A stretch of 64,000 nucleotides of DNA from Microbacterium sp. KUDC0406 (GTDB lineage Bacteria > Actinomycetota > Actinomycetes > Actinomycetales > Microbacteriaceae), in assembly GCF_021582875.1 (NCBI RefSeq), contig NZ_CP091138.1, positions 1,426,001-1,490,000 on the forward strand, read 5' to 3'. This document shows, one piece after another, positions 36,077 to 45,858 of this stretch. The notes beneath the pieces were generated by a model, which worked only from the letters and a program-made list of their open reading frames with translations, did no database searches and had not been told where the DNA came from. Positions within the stretch are counted from its first letter, which is position 1; each line of letters starts with the position of its first letter. The position numbers were made by a program, and so were the translations under genes.

Positions 36077-36727
36077 TCAGCCGCAGACCTCGTACGGCGG
36101 CTCGTCCCTGGAGGTCACCGTGACCGCGCTCACGGCGTCCTCATCGGCGCGGAACGAGAAGAAGATCGAGCCGATGCCGTCCGGGCCGACCCGCAGCATC
36201 GAGCCGTCCCCGATGGTCGGCTTCTGCTCCACCGCGTCAGGATGTGCGACGAGCACCTCCTCGCGGCTGGAGCCGAGGCCGAGGCCGTCCGCGGTGCGCG
36301 GGCCGTCCCCGGGCTGCGCCGTCTCGGACGTCGAGACGTCGATCGTGGTCACCGCCCCGTCGGTCAGATCGCTCTCGCGCGAGAAGTAGGCGGACACGCT
36401 CTTCTCCGGGTCGTTCCAGAACGCCGTCCACGAGCAGTTCTCGTCGACCGTCCAGGTCGGCACGCCTGCCACCGCATCGGCGAAGAGCTCGTCGAGCTGC
36501 ACCGGCCCCATCCCCTGCTCGGTGATCGTCCAGGTGCGCGGGTCGTCCGGGTCGGCGTCCGGGTTCGTCGTGCGGGTCTCATGCGGCGTCGGCGCGTCCG
36601 ACTGGATCGACGTCGGCGATGATGTGCTCGTCGGCGGGGACGCAGGCGTCCCGCAGCCAGCCAGCGCGACCGCCAGCACCGTCACGCCGAGCACCGCTGC
36701 GGCGCGCTTCCCTGTCCTCCTGATCAT
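36077..36727 (-). CDS. Putative lipoprotein
   Basis: A 216-residue secreted protein with a basic start, a hydrophobic core and the lipobox VALAGC at about residues 19-24. A Ser/Thr/Pro-rich linker follows, and the rest is Asp-rich without a domain I recognise. It likely is anchored on the outer face of the membrane. It ends 19 bp before truB's start and is divergent from mutY. Confidence 0.78.
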   Translation of the reverse strand: MIRRTGKRAAAVLGVTVLAVALAGCGTPASPPTSTSSPTSIQSDAPTPHETRTTNPDADPDDPRTWTITEQGMGPVQLDELFADAVAGVPTWTVDENCSWTAFWNDPEKSVSAYFSRESDLTDGAVTTIDVSTSETAQPGDGPRTADGLGLGSSREEVLVAHPDAVEQKPTIGDGSMLRVGPDGIGSIFFSFRADEDAVSAVTVTSRDEPPYEVCG

Positions 36728-36797
36728 GGCTCACCCTCCGAAGCAGCCGTCCGTCCGAGCGCCGCGATCTCGCACGACCGCTCGATAAGCTGGCTGG

Positions 36798-37696
36798 ATG
36801 GTCACGCCCGCGACTCCCCCGCCGCGTGGCGCCCAGCTCTGCTGGCATGGTACCGACGCGAAGCCCGCGATCTCCCGTGGCGCCGGCCGGAGTTCTCGGA
36901 TCGTTATGGCGCCTGGGGCACGCTGGTCAGCGAGTTCATGCTGCAGCAGACTCCGGTCGCACGGGTGATCCCGCACCTGGAGGCCTGGCTGGAGCGCTGG
37001 CCGACGCCGGCCGCGCAGGCCGCGGCGACGCCGGCCCAGGTGGTGCATCAGTGGGCGAATCTCGGCTACCCGCGGCGCGCGCTCTGGCTGCACCGCGCCG
37101 CCATCGAGGTGGTCGAGCGGCACGGTGGTGTCGTGCCCCGCGATGTCGACGCGCTGCTGGCGCTGTCCGGCATCGGCGACTACACCGCGCGAGCCGTCGC
37201 CGTGTTCAGCTACGGCGACCGGCACCCGGTCGTCGACACCAACACCCGCAGGGTGATCGCACGGGCGGTGGACGGCCGGTCGCAGCCCGCCCCGCCGTCC
37301 CGGCGGGATCTGATGCGCATGTCGGCGCTTCTCCCCGAGGACGACGACGATGCCGCGGTCTTCAACGCCGCCGCGATGGAGCTCGGCGCGGTGGTCTGCA
37401 CCGCACGCTCGCCGCGATGCGGGATCTGCCCGCTCGCGCCCTCCTGCGCCTGGCTTGCCGCCGGCCGCCCCGACACCGGCGACGAGCGTCGCCGCCAGGC
37501 GCGCTACGAGGGATCGGACCGGCAGACCCGCGGCGGCATCCTGCGCGCGCTGCGGCACGCGACGGATCATCGGATGCCGGCGGATGCCGTGCTCGCGGAC
37601 TGGCCGGATCGGGCGCAGCGCGACCGGGCGATCGACTCCCTGATCGCCGACGGCCTCGTCGAGGCATCCGACGACCACCTGCTGCTCCCCCGCTGA
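36798..37696 (+). pseudogene. mutY: A/G-specific adenine glycosylase, split by a 1-base frameshift
   Basis: A MutY-type glycosylase that removes adenine mispaired with 8-oxoguanine. After the ATG at 36798 the frame is lost at a run of five C (36816-36820); removing one C continues WRPALLAWYRREARDLPWRRPEFSDRYGAWGTLVSEFMLQQTPVARV, giving about 298 residues. Catalytic features follow: helix-hairpin-helix LLALSGIGDYTARAVAVFSYG with VDTNTRRV, and the iron-sulfur ligands C-X6-C-X2-C-X5-C near the C-terminus. The NUDIX-like C-terminal domain of long MutY is absent. The break is probably an extra base in the homopolymer. Confidence 0.8.
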
Positions 37697-37757
37697 CCAC
37701 GCGCCGGCCGCAGCAAGTGCATCCTCGAAGACCGCCCGCAGAGCATCGTCGCTCGAC

Positions 37758-38402
37758 TCAGTCCTTCACCATCAGTTCGCGCATCAGGCGCGCGATGAGG
37801 TTCCGGTACGCCTCCAGGCCCGCCCCTTCGATCCGAACAACCCTGTCGTAGACCTCGACCGATCCGATCACTGCGCCCCACCGTGCGAGTTCGACGTCCG
37901 GCACGTCCTCACGCAACCAGCCGTGCGAGCGCCAGAGGCCCGTCACCCGGAGATTCTCCTCCCGGATGCTCTCAGTGAGCCTCCGAAGGGACGCCGCAAG
38001 CTCAGGGTCGGAGCGCGCTGCTTCCGAGAAGGCCAGCCACAGCCCGTGACTGCGGCTGTTGACCTCGGCGAGGATCACGGCGCTGATGCGCGCGGCATCC
38101 GCTGCGGATCCGGCCGTCCGGAACCGTGACCCCAGGTCCGTGTCGAGCACCTCGCCCTCATCGCCCGTACCGAAGGACAGCAGGTCGATCGCGGCGTGCA
38201 GAAGGCGGATCTTCGGTCCGTGGCTCTGCACGGTCTCGGTGGAGACATCCGCGGCGCGCGCGATCTGCGGCAACGAAGTCCCCGCGTAACCGCCCGACGC
38301 GAAGAGTTCCGCGGCGGCGCGGATGATGCGCTCCCGCGTCTCGGAGGCCTGCTGTTCACGAAGGCGCGACGTGTAACGGCGCCGCGGTTGCTCTCTCGAC
38401 AT
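37758..38402 (-). CDS. TetR family transcriptional regulator
   Basis: A 214-residue repressor-like protein. The N-terminal helix-turn-helix (ETRERIIRAAAELFASGGYAGTSLPQIARAADVSTETVQSHGPK) matches TetR family; the C-terminal ligand domain has a TetR_C-like pattern. It is divergent from a glycosyltransferase gene, with a 75-bp shared control region that holds a palindrome (38416-38427), so it most likely regulates that gene and itself. Confidence 0.88.
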   Translation of the reverse strand: MSREQPRRRYTSRLREQQASETRERIIRAAAELFASGGYAGTSLPQIARAADVSTETVQSHGPKIRLLHAAIDLLSFGTGDEGEVLDTDLGSRFRTAGSAADAARISAVILAEVNSRSHGLWLAFSEAARSDPELAASLRRLTESIREENLRVTGLWRSHGWLREDVPDVELARWGAVIGSVEVYDRVVRIEGAGLEAYRNLIARLMRELMVKD

Positions 38403-38403
38403 A

Positions 38404-38432
38404 TTGACTCCTGTATCACCATGGTGAATACT
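38404..38432 (+). promoter_or_regulatory. Promoter of the glycosyltransferase gene with embedded operator
   Basis: TTGACT (38404-38409) and AATACT (38427-38432) are 17 bp apart. The 12-bp perfect palindrome TCACCATGGTGA (38416-38427) lies in the spacer and touches the -10 box, an arrangement in which a bound TetR protein would block RNA polymerase. Confidence 0.6.
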
Positions 38433-38477
38433 GCACTCCTATATTCAACCACATCCGCCGAAGATCGGAGAGAGATC

Positions 38478-39782
38478 ATGGCTTCCCTGTTGTTCGCGAG
38501 CGTCCCGGTGCATGGGCACCTCACCCCTCTGCTCCCCCTCGCCCGGGCGCTCGTCGAGAGAGGCGATCACGTGCGGTTCCTCACGGGGGCCCGTTTCCGC
38601 GACGTCGTCGCCGCTGCCGGGGCCGAGCACGTTCCGCTGCCCGCCGACGCCGACTTCGACGACCGCCGGATAGGCGACCGCTTCCCCGGGCGAGAGGGAC
38701 TGTCGCCGGTGAAGGCGATCGCGCACGACATCGAGCACGTCTTCGTCCGACCCGGCGCGAGCCAGTTCGCGGCCATCCAGCACTTGCTCGAGGACGAGCC
38801 CGCAGACGCGATCGTCGTGGATCCGACCTTCGCTGCGGGCGCCCTGCTGGTCGAACTGCCGCCGGCAGAACGTCCGCCCGTCATCGTCGGCGGGGCATTG
38901 CCCCTGAACCTTCCCGAGCCCGGTCTGGCTCCGTTCGGGTTGGGGCTGCCGCCGAGGCACGGTGTGTCCGGCGCCATCCGCAACCATGCACTGCATGCCC
39001 TCACAGATCGTCTCTTCGCGCCGGTGAACGCGGCCGGTCGCGAGATCGGGCGCCGTGCACTCGGCGCAGAGCCGCGCTTCCCCGTGATGGACTGGATGCG
39101 GCATGCCGATGCGATCGCACAGCTCGCCGTCGAGTCGTTCGAGTATCCGCGGCCGGCGACCGATGCCAGGGTCGTCTTCATCGGTCCGGCATCGGTCTCG
39201 GACGCGCGCGTCCACTCACGACCGGAATGGTGGCCCGACCTCGATGGCGCCCGGCCTGTGATCCACGTGACCCAGGGGACGCTCGCGAACGATGACCTGG
39301 GCGATCTCGTTCTGCCGACGATCGAAGCCTTCGCCGACTCGGACGCCCTGGTCGTGGTCGCCACCGGCGGTGTACCGGTCTCTTCACTCGGCGCGCTGCC
39401 GGAGAACGTACGCGTCGCGGAGTTCCTGCCGTACGACGAACTGCTGCCGCTGACGACGGTGATGATCAGCAATGGCGGCTACGGTGGTGCACAGTTCGCG
39501 CTGCGACATGGCGTTCCGCTGGTGGTCGCCCCGGGACAGGAGGACAAGATCGAGGTGGCCGCAAGAGTCGCCTGGTCGGGTGCGGGCGTGAATCTGCGCC
39601 GGCAGCGCCCCGCACCCGCGCAGTTGCGGCGCGCGGTCGACCGTGTTCTGCAGGACCCGTCTTATCGGCGTGCGGCGGAGCGGATCGGTGCCGACATCGC
39701 GGCTGCCCCCGGCGCATCGGGGTTCGCCGCGCTGGTCGACATCCTCATCGCCGAGCGCACCCTGGCTGGTGCGACCGGCTGA
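38478..39782 (+). CDS. Glycosyltransferase of the MGT/UGT (GT1) type
   Basis: A 434-residue GT1-like enzyme. The N-terminal acceptor half starts SLLFASVPVHGHLTPLLPLARAL; the C-terminal donor half has ISNGGYGGAQFALRHGVPLVVAPGQEDKIE. That block normally opens with HGG (sugar-nucleotide His); here the His is Asn, and the Gly-Gly is kept. GGAGAGAG precedes the ATG. It resembles macrolide glycosyltransferases that inactivate antibiotics. Regulation by the divergent TetR protein fits a drug or small-molecule detoxification role, which remains an inference. Confidence 0.85.
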   Translation: MASLLFASVPVHGHLTPLLPLARALVERGDHVRFLTGARFRDVVAAAGAEHVPLPADADFDDRRIGDRFPGREGLSPVKAIAHDIEHVFVRPGASQFAAIQHLLEDEPADAIVVDPTFAAGALLVELPPAERPPVIVGGALPLNLPEPGLAPFGLGLPPRHGVSGAIRNHALHALTDRLFAPVNAAGREIGRRALGAEPRFPVMDWMRHADAIAQLAVESFEYPRPATDARVVFIGPASVSDARVHSRPEWWPDLDGARPVIHVTQGTLANDDLGDLVLPTIEAFADSDALVVVATGGVPVSSLGALPENVRVAEFLPYDELLPLTTVMISNGGYGGAQFALRHGVPLVVAPGQEDKIEVAARVAWSGAGVNLRRQRPAPAQLRRAVDRVLQDPSYRRAAERIGADIAAAPGASGFAALVDILIAERTLAGATG

Positions 39783-39854
39783 GCCCGCTTCCTCGTGCCC
39801 CCTCGTCGAAGCACCGCGTCTCGCAATCCGGCACAGAGCCTCCCGCGATTCGTG

Positions 39855-40289
39855 CTACCGCTCGTCGCCCTCTTCGTCCGCCTCGCGGTACGGGTCGGCG
39901 TCGCCGGCGTGCGTGGCGGTCGAAGCGAGTCTGGCCACCTCGGCGTCGCGCTCCTGCGCCTCGCGCAGCAGAGCGCCGATGTGATCAGCGGTCTCCGGCA
40001 AGGCGTCCGGGATGAACTCCAGCGTCGGCACCAGACGGGTGCTCAGCTGACGGCCCACCTCGCTGCGCAGCATCCCGGTCGCCGAGGTCAGCGCAGCGCC
40101 GCTGGCCACGCGCTCCTCCTCGGTGCCGAGCACCGTGTAGAACACAGAGGCGTGCTGGAGGTCGCCCGAGACGCGCACGTCCGTGATCGTGACGAAGCCG
40201 AGGCGCGGGTCGCGCAGCCCCTTCTCCAGCCGCTCGGCGAGGATGACGCGGATGCGGTCCGCGAGCCGTGCCTGTCGTTCGCCAGCCAT
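39855..40289 (-). CDS. rbfA: 30S ribosome-binding factor A
   Basis: A 144-residue RbfA, a KH-type assembly factor acting late in 16S rRNA maturation. MAGERQARLADRIRVILAERLEKGLRDPRLGFVTITDVRVSGDLQHASVFYTVLG is typical. ATG at 40289 is chosen over a longer frame. It follows infB by 64 bp, with a hairpin between. Confidence 0.95.
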   Translation of the reverse strand: MAGERQARLADRIRVILAERLEKGLRDPRLGFVTITDVRVSGDLQHASVFYTVLGTEEERVASGAALTSATGMLRSEVGRQLSTRLVPTLEFIPDALPETADHIGALLREAQERDAEVARLASTATHAGDADPYREADEEGDER

Positions 40290-40311
40290 GTTCCCTACTC
40301 CCTGTGTGACG

Positions 40312-40341
40312 AATGAGGGGCGCCCGGAGGCGCCCCTCATT
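40312..40341 (-). terminator. Hairpin between infB and rbfA
   Basis: A 13-bp perfect stem AATGAGGGGCGCC / GGCGCCCCTCATT with a CGGA loop, 12 nt after the infB stop and 22 nt before rbfA. No U tract follows on the minus strand; it may be a partial terminator, processing site or transcript protector. On the plus strand TCTTCAG follows the stem. Confidence 0.6.
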
Positions 40342-40353
40342 CTTCAGATCGGA

Positions 40354-43124
40354 TCAGCCGCGCGGCTTCTCCACCATCTCGGTCGTCTCGATCTCGTCGC
40401 CGACCTGGATGTCGTTGTACTTGCCCAGGCCGATGCCGGCCTCGAAGTCGGTGCGCACCTCGGTGACGTCGTCCTTGAAGCGACGCAGCGACTCGATGGC
40501 CAGGCCATCGGCGAGCACGACGCCGTCGCGGATGACGCGCGCCTTGGCGTTGCGCGTGATCGTTCCGGAGCGGACGATGACACCGGCGATGTTGCCGAAC
40601 TTCGAGGAGCGGAACACCTCGCGGATCTCGGCGACACCCGACTGGACCTCTTCGAACTCCGGCTTGAGCATGCCCTTGAGAGAGCTCTCGATCTCGTCGA
40701 TCGCGTTGTAGATCACCGAGTAGAACCGGATGTCCACGCCCTCGCGGGACGCCGCCTCGCGGGCCTTCGCATCGGGGCGGACGTTGAAGCCGATGACGAT
40801 CGCGTTGTCGATCGTCGCCAGGTTCACATCCGACTCCGTGACAGCGCCGACACCGCGGTGGATGATCCGCAGCTGCACCGAGTCGTCGACCTCGATCTTG
40901 AGGAGCGACTCCTCCAGCGCCTCGACGGCACCGGACACGTCACCCTTGATGATGAGGTTGAGCGTCTCGACCTTGCCCTCTTCGAGAGCACGGGTGAAGT
41001 CCTCGAGCGAGATGCGCTTGCGAGCCTTGGCCAGCTGGGCGTTGCGCTCGACGGCCTCGCGCTTCTCGGCGATCTGGCGAGCCATGCGGTCCTCGTCCGT
41101 GACGATGAACACGTCACCGGCGCGGGGCACCGAGTTCAGACCCTGCACCTGCACCGGACGCGAGGGCGCTGCGAACTCGACCGCTTCGCCGTTCTCGTCG
41201 AGCATGGCGCGGACGCGGCCGTACGCCGTTCCGGCGACGATCGCGTCGCCGACGTGCAGCGTTCCGGACTGGATCAGCACCGTGGCGATGGAGCCGCGGC
41301 CCTTGTCGAGCTTCGCCTCGATCGCGACACCGCGGGCGGACTTGTTCGGGTTCGCCGTGAGGTCGAGACCCGCGTCAGCGGTCAGCAGCACGGCGTCGAG
41401 CAGCTCCTGGATGCCGGTGCCGGCACGCGCCGACACGTCCACGAACATGACGTCGCCGCCGTACTCCTCGGCCACCAGACCGTACTCGGTCAGCTGCTGG
41501 CGCACCTTGGCCGGGTTGGCCTCGGGCTTGTCGACCTTGTTCACCGCGACCACGATCGGCACCTCGGCCGCCTGGGCGTGGTTCAGCGCCTCCACCGTCT
41601 GCGGCATGATGCCGTCGTCGGCGGCGACCACGAGGATGGCGAGATCGGTGACCTGGGCACCACGGGCACGCATGGCGGTGAACGCCTCGTGACCCGGGGT
41701 GTCGATGAAGGTGATCGCGCGCTCGATGCCCTCGTGCTCGGTCCAGACCTGGTACGCACCGATGTGCTGCGTGATGCCGCCGGCCTCGCCCTCGATCACG
41801 TTGGTCTGACGGATCGCGTCGAGCAGACGCGTCTTACCGTGGTCGACGTGGCCCATGACGGTGACCACCGGAGGACGGATCTCGAGATCCTCGTCGCTCT
41901 CGGCCTCCAGCTCGGCCTCGAGGTCGAGACCGAAGCCCTCCAGGAGCTCCTTGTCCTCGTCCTCGGGCGAGACGATCTGCACCTTGTAGCCGAGCTCTTC
42001 GCCGAGGACCTCGAAGGTGGCCTCGTCGAGCGACTCGGTCGCGGTCGCCATCTCACCCAGGTTGAACAGGATGGTGACGAGCGTGCCCGGCTGGACGGTG
42101 TAACCCCTCAGGGCCTCGAGCTTGTCCGCGAAGTCGGCGATCGACGCGCCGCGGCGCAGACGGATGATCTCGCCGTTGCCCTTCTGGACGTTGACGCCGC
42201 CGACGACCGGCGCCGACCGCATCTCGAATTCCTGCCGCTTCGCCCGCCGCGACTTGCGCTGCTTGCTCTTGCCGCCGCCCTTGCCGAACGCGCCCGCAGT
42301 GCCGCCGCCGGGTCCACGACCGCGACCGCCGCCACCGGGACGACCGGCGAAGCCGCCGCCCGGACGCTGGAAGCCACCACCGGCACCGGCGCCCCCACCG
42401 GGACCGCCGGGACGGCCAGGACCGCCGGAGCGCTGCTGGAACGGAGCGCCGCCGGGACGACCGCCCTGACCGCCACGTGCGCCACCCGGACGACCGGCGC
42501 CCGCCGGACGGGGTCCGCCGACGCGCGGCGAACCGGGACGGGGAGCCTGCGGCCGCCGGATGTTGCCCGGAGTCGGACGCTGACCCATGCCCTGCGCCGA
42601 GGCGAACGGGTTGTTTCCCGGACGCGGGCCCGCGGGCCGCTGACCCATGCCCTGCGAGGACGAGAAGGGGTTGTTCCCGGGTCGCGGTGCGCCCGGCTTC
42701 GGGCGCCACCGCTCTTCGGGGCGGCACCGGGCTTCGGAGCGTCACCCGGCTTGGGTGCGCTGCCGCCCGGCTTGGGCGCGTCGGATGCCGGAGCCTGAGT
42801 CTCGGCAGCGGGAGCCGGTGCCTCTTCAGCGGGCGCCGCAGGCGCCGCGGGCTTGGCGGGACCGGGCTTCGGGCCCGGCTTGGGTGCGCTCTTCGCACCC
42901 GAAGCAGCGGGCTTCGGGGCGGACTTCGCCTCGGGCCCTGCCTCGACGGGCTTCGCGCTCGGGTCGGCCTCGATCGCCGCGCGCAGCTTGCGCGCCACCG
43001 GCGGTTCGATGGTCGAGGACGGGCTCTTCACGAACTCGCCGAGCTCCTTGAGCTTCGCGAGAGCGAACTTGCTGTCGACGCCGAGTTCAGCGGCGATCTC
43101 GTGCACACGTGGTTTGGCAGCCAC
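40354..43124 (-). CDS. infB: Translation initiation factor IF-2 (1-base frameshift in the assembly)
   Basis: About 922 residues when repaired. N-terminal IF2_N region starts [30 protein letters not shown] ~300-residue Ala/Pro/Gly/Arg-rich low-complexity zone follows, with [17 protein letters not shown] repeats. The GTPase core has [10 protein letters not shown] (G1), DTPGHEAF (G3) and NKVDKPEAN (G4); the C-terminal domains bind fMet-tRNA. The frame breaks at 42701-42703, where GGG on the plus strand should be GGGG; adding one base joins AAPKSGGA to [13 protein letters not shown]. As infB is essential, the lesion is almost certainly a sequencing error. Confidence 0.95.
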
Positions 43125-43218
43125 AATTCTCCTGTCTGGGTCGATCCGCCCAGGCAGGGCGGACCATCAGTCGCGGACGGGTCTCATTTCGAGCCGTTCA
43201 CTTTGTTTCCATAGCCGT

Positions 43219-43488
43219 TCAGCCTTTGTTTCTCTGGCGATACTGTTCGATGATCCGCACGTCGGCCTCGGAGAACTCCAGGGGTCCGGACGCACGCAGT
43301 GCACGAGCGAAGGCACGGCGCCGCAGCGCGGCATCCATGCATTCACGAGCCGGATGCAGCCACGCCCCTCTCCCGCTCATCACGGCGCGCTCGTCGAGGA
43401 CGAGTTCACCATTCCGGGCAACCACCCTGATCAGAGCGGATCGAGAGGCACGTTCGCGGCAACCGACACACGTTCGTACAGGTTCCAT
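43219..43488 (-). CDS. ylxR: YlxR/RnpM family RNA-binding protein
   Basis: An 89-residue small basic protein with MEPVRTCVGCRERASRSALIRVV, the YlxR (DUF448) signature with CVGCR, and GRGAWLHPARECMDAALRRRAF. The family binds RNA and interacts with RNase P in some bacteria. Its place between nusA and infB is conserved. It starts 36 bp downstream of the nusA stop. Confidence 0.95.
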   Translation of the reverse strand: MEPVRTCVGCRERASRSALIRVVARNGELVLDERAVMSGRGAWLHPARECMDAALRRRAFARALRASGPLEFSEADVRIIEQYRQRNKG

Positions 43489-43524
43489 CTTACACCTCGG
43501 CCCTGAGCGTCGGATGCGCCGCGC

Positions 43525-44511
43525 TCAGTCCATGACGCTGTCGGGCTGAATGTCGATCTTCGCGCCCGTGAGCTTCGCGGCGAGGCGGGCGTTCTGGCCC
43601 TCCTTGCCGATCGCGAGCGACAGCTGATAGTCGGGCACCAGGGCGCGGACGGCCTTGGTGCCGGCGTCCAGCACGAACGCGCTGGTGACCTTGGCGGGCG
43701 AGAGCGCGTTCGCGACGAAGGTGGCGAGATCGGGATTGTGGTCGACGATGTCGATCTTCTCGCCGGACAGTTCCTCGGTGACGGCGCGCACGCGGCGGCC
43801 GAGCTCCCCGATGCAGGCACCCTTCGCGTTGATGGACGGGTCGTTCGCCGTGACCGCGATCTTGGTGCGATGGCCGGCCTCACGGGCGAGCGAGACAATC
43901 TCGACCAGGCCCGCGGCGATCTCCGGCACCTCGAGAGCGAACAGCTTGCGCACCAGACCGGGGTGGGTCCGCGACACGGTGATCTGAGGCCCCTTCGTGC
44001 CCTTGGACACGCTCGTCACGTACACGCGCAGACGCGAGCCGTGCGTGTACTCCTCGCCGGGGACCTGCTCCTCGGGCGGGAGGATCGCCTCGACCGATCC
44101 GAGATCCACGTGGATCATGCGCGGGTTCGGGCCCTGCTGGACGACACCGGCGACGATGTCGCCCTCCTTGCCGCGGAACTCACCGAGCACCGCGTCGTCG
44201 GCGATGTCGCGGAGGCGCTGGCTGATGACCTGCTTGGCCGCGAAGGCGGCGATGCGACCGAAGTCCTCGGGCGTCGTCTCCTCCTCGCCGACGACCGCGC
44301 CCTCGTCATCGAGCACCGGCTGCAGCACGGCGACGTGACCGGTCTTGCGGTCGAGGTGGACGCGCACGCCCTCGGTGGTCTCGTCGCCCTCGGAGGAGGC
44401 GTTCTTGAGGTAGGCCGTCAGGATCGCCTGCTCGATGATCTCGACGAGCTCATCGAAGGGGATCGCCTTCTCCTTCTCGATGCCGCGCAGCAGTCCGAGT
44501 TCGATGTCCAT
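43525..44511 (-). CDS. nusA: Transcription termination/antitermination factor NusA
   Basis: A 328-residue NusA of actinobacterial length. Order: N-terminal RNA-polymerase-binding domain (MDIELGLLRGIEKEKAIPFDELVEIIEQAIL), S1 domain (GDIVAGVVQQGPNPRMIHVDLGSVEAILP), then two KH domains (SINAKGACIGELGRRVRAVTEELSGEKIDIV and PDYQLSLAIGKEGQNARLAAKLTGAKIDI). It starts the nusA-ylxR-infB-rbfA group. The rimP gene often found upstream is not here; the region upstream holds a glycosyltransferase gene on the other strand. Confidence 0.96.
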   Translation of the reverse strand: MDIELGLLRGIEKEKAIPFDELVEIIEQAILTAYLKNASSEGDETTEGVRVHLDRKTGHVAVLQPVLDDEGAVVGEEETTPEDFGRIAAFAAKQVISQRLRDIADDAVLGEFRGKEGDIVAGVVQQGPNPRMIHVDLGSVEAILPPEEQVPGEEYTHGSRLRVYVTSVSKGTKGPQITVSRTHPGLVRKLFALEVPEIAAGLVEIVSLAREAGHRTKIAVTANDPSINAKGACIGELGRRVRAVTEELSGEKIDIVDHNPDLATFVANALSPAKVTSAFVLDAGTKAVRALVPDYQLSLAIGKEGQNARLAAKLTGAKIDIQPDSVMD

Positions 44512-44739
44512 GACGGCCTCCCTATTAAGCTCTCACCGCGGTCAGGTTCGCCGCGGGCATCCGACCAGAATACCGGACGCGCGCCCGCGCGACGCCGCAC
44601 AGCGGGGTCGGGCGAGAGGACGCACTCCTCACCGGCATGTTTCCGTGCTTGTCGGCCGCGCGCCGCGGGTCTACCCTGATCGCATCGGATTTCGCAGGAT
44701 GCCTTCGCATTCGCCTTGGGGAACGAGATCGGAACACCC

Positions 44740-45840
44740 GTGACACCGCTGAACGTCCTCGTCATCGGGGCTGATGCCGGCGGCAACGTGCCGCCGGTGG
44801 CCGCCGTGTGCCGCGAGCTCGTCGAGCGCGGGCACCGCGTCGCCTTCGCAGGCATGCTCCTGCGCCACGTGGGAGTGGAACCCGTCCCCCTGCCCGCGCT
44901 GATGGGGCACCAGCCCGGGCTCGCCGCGAACGGCGTCGCGCAGATGACGGACATGGCGCGGATGGGCATGGGCCCGGCGCTCGCGAAGCAGGTGCGTCAG
45001 GAGATCGGCCGGCGGCATCCCGATGTCGTCGCGATCGACGGCATCATGGTCTCGTCCATCCGCGAGGCCACTCGCATCGGACCGCCCACGGCCGTGCTGT
45101 TCCACTCGTTCGGAGCGCTCTGGGGCGGCAGGATGTCGCGGGGACCGGCCAGTGCGGTGCTCGGTCCGTTCGGGCTGAGCCCGACGGCGGTGTGGGGTGC
45201 GGCGGATGCCCGCCTGCTCCTGACCGACCGCGATCTCGACCCGCTCACCGATGAGGAGAACACCCTCGGCTTCGAGTGGACCGGGACGACCGAGCAGGCT
45301 GTTCCGCCGGCGCCTCGAAGCCACGACGAACCGCCGCTGGTGCTGGTCAGCCTCAGCAGCGTCTGGCAGCGCAAGCAGGACGACGTCTACCGTCGGGTGA
45401 TCACCGCACTCGGCCGGCTGCCGGTCCGGGCGGTGGTCACCCGGTCGATGCCGCAGACCCCGCTGCGGGGCGAGTTCCCGCCGAACGTCGAGGTGCGCGG
45501 CAGGTCGGCGCACACCGAGATCCTGCCGCACGCGGCGCTCGTGATCGGACACGGCGGCCATTCCACGACGCTCGCCGCCCTCGCGCACGGCGTGCCGCTG
45601 CTCGTGCTCCCGATGAACAGGACCTCCGATCAGCCGCTGATCGGACGGGTCGTCGAGTCCCAGGGCGCCGGACGGGTGCTGTCGCGGTCCGTGCCGGCGC
45701 CGGAGCTGCAGTCGTCCATCGCCGACCTCCTCGCGGACGCGCGCATCGCCACGGCCGCGGCGCGCGTCGGAGAACGCCTGCGCGCAGAACGCGGCGCCGC
45801 CGTCGCCGCCGACCGGATAGAGCAGCTCGCCGGTCGGTGA
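44740..45840 (+). CDS. Glycosyltransferase of the GT1/MGT type
   Basis: A 366-residue protein from GTG at 44740 (VTPLNVLVIGADAGGNVPPVAAV); a TTG 24 nt upstream is an alternative start. The donor-site block IGHGGHSTTLAALAHGVPLLVLPMNRTSDQPL matches GT1 enzymes. It is shorter than typical (about 400). The 230-bp gap between it and nusA contains no gene and should hold promoters of both. It is a distant paralogue of the enzyme at 38478. Acceptor unknown. Confidence 0.82.
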   Translation: MTPLNVLVIGADAGGNVPPVAAVCRELVERGHRVAFAGMLLRHVGVEPVPLPALMGHQPGLAANGVAQMTDMARMGMGPALAKQVRQEIGRRHPDVVAIDGIMVSSIREATRIGPPTAVLFHSFGALWGGRMSRGPASAVLGPFGLSPTAVWGAADARLLLTDRDLDPLTDEENTLGFEWTGTTEQAVPPAPRSHDEPPLVLVSLSSVWQRKQDDVYRRVITALGRLPVRAVVTRSMPQTPLRGEFPPNVEVRGRSAHTEILPHAALVIGHGGHSTTLAALAHGVPLLVLPMNRTSDQPLIGRVVESQGAGRVLSRSVPAPELQSSIADLLADARIATAAARVGERLRAERGAAVAADRIEQLAGR

Positions 45841-45858
45841 GGTCGGCCGCGCGCGAGA

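Noticed and set aside
36938..37696. A shorter MutY starting at the internal ATG
   Set aside because: It would lack the N-terminal part of the glycosylase fold, and the repaired frame gives the expected LAWYRREARDLPWRRP start.
40183..42798. An 871-codon open frame on the plus strand opposite infB
   Set aside because: Antisense to the IF-2 gene, whose GTPase motifs are clear; the plus frame shows no domain.
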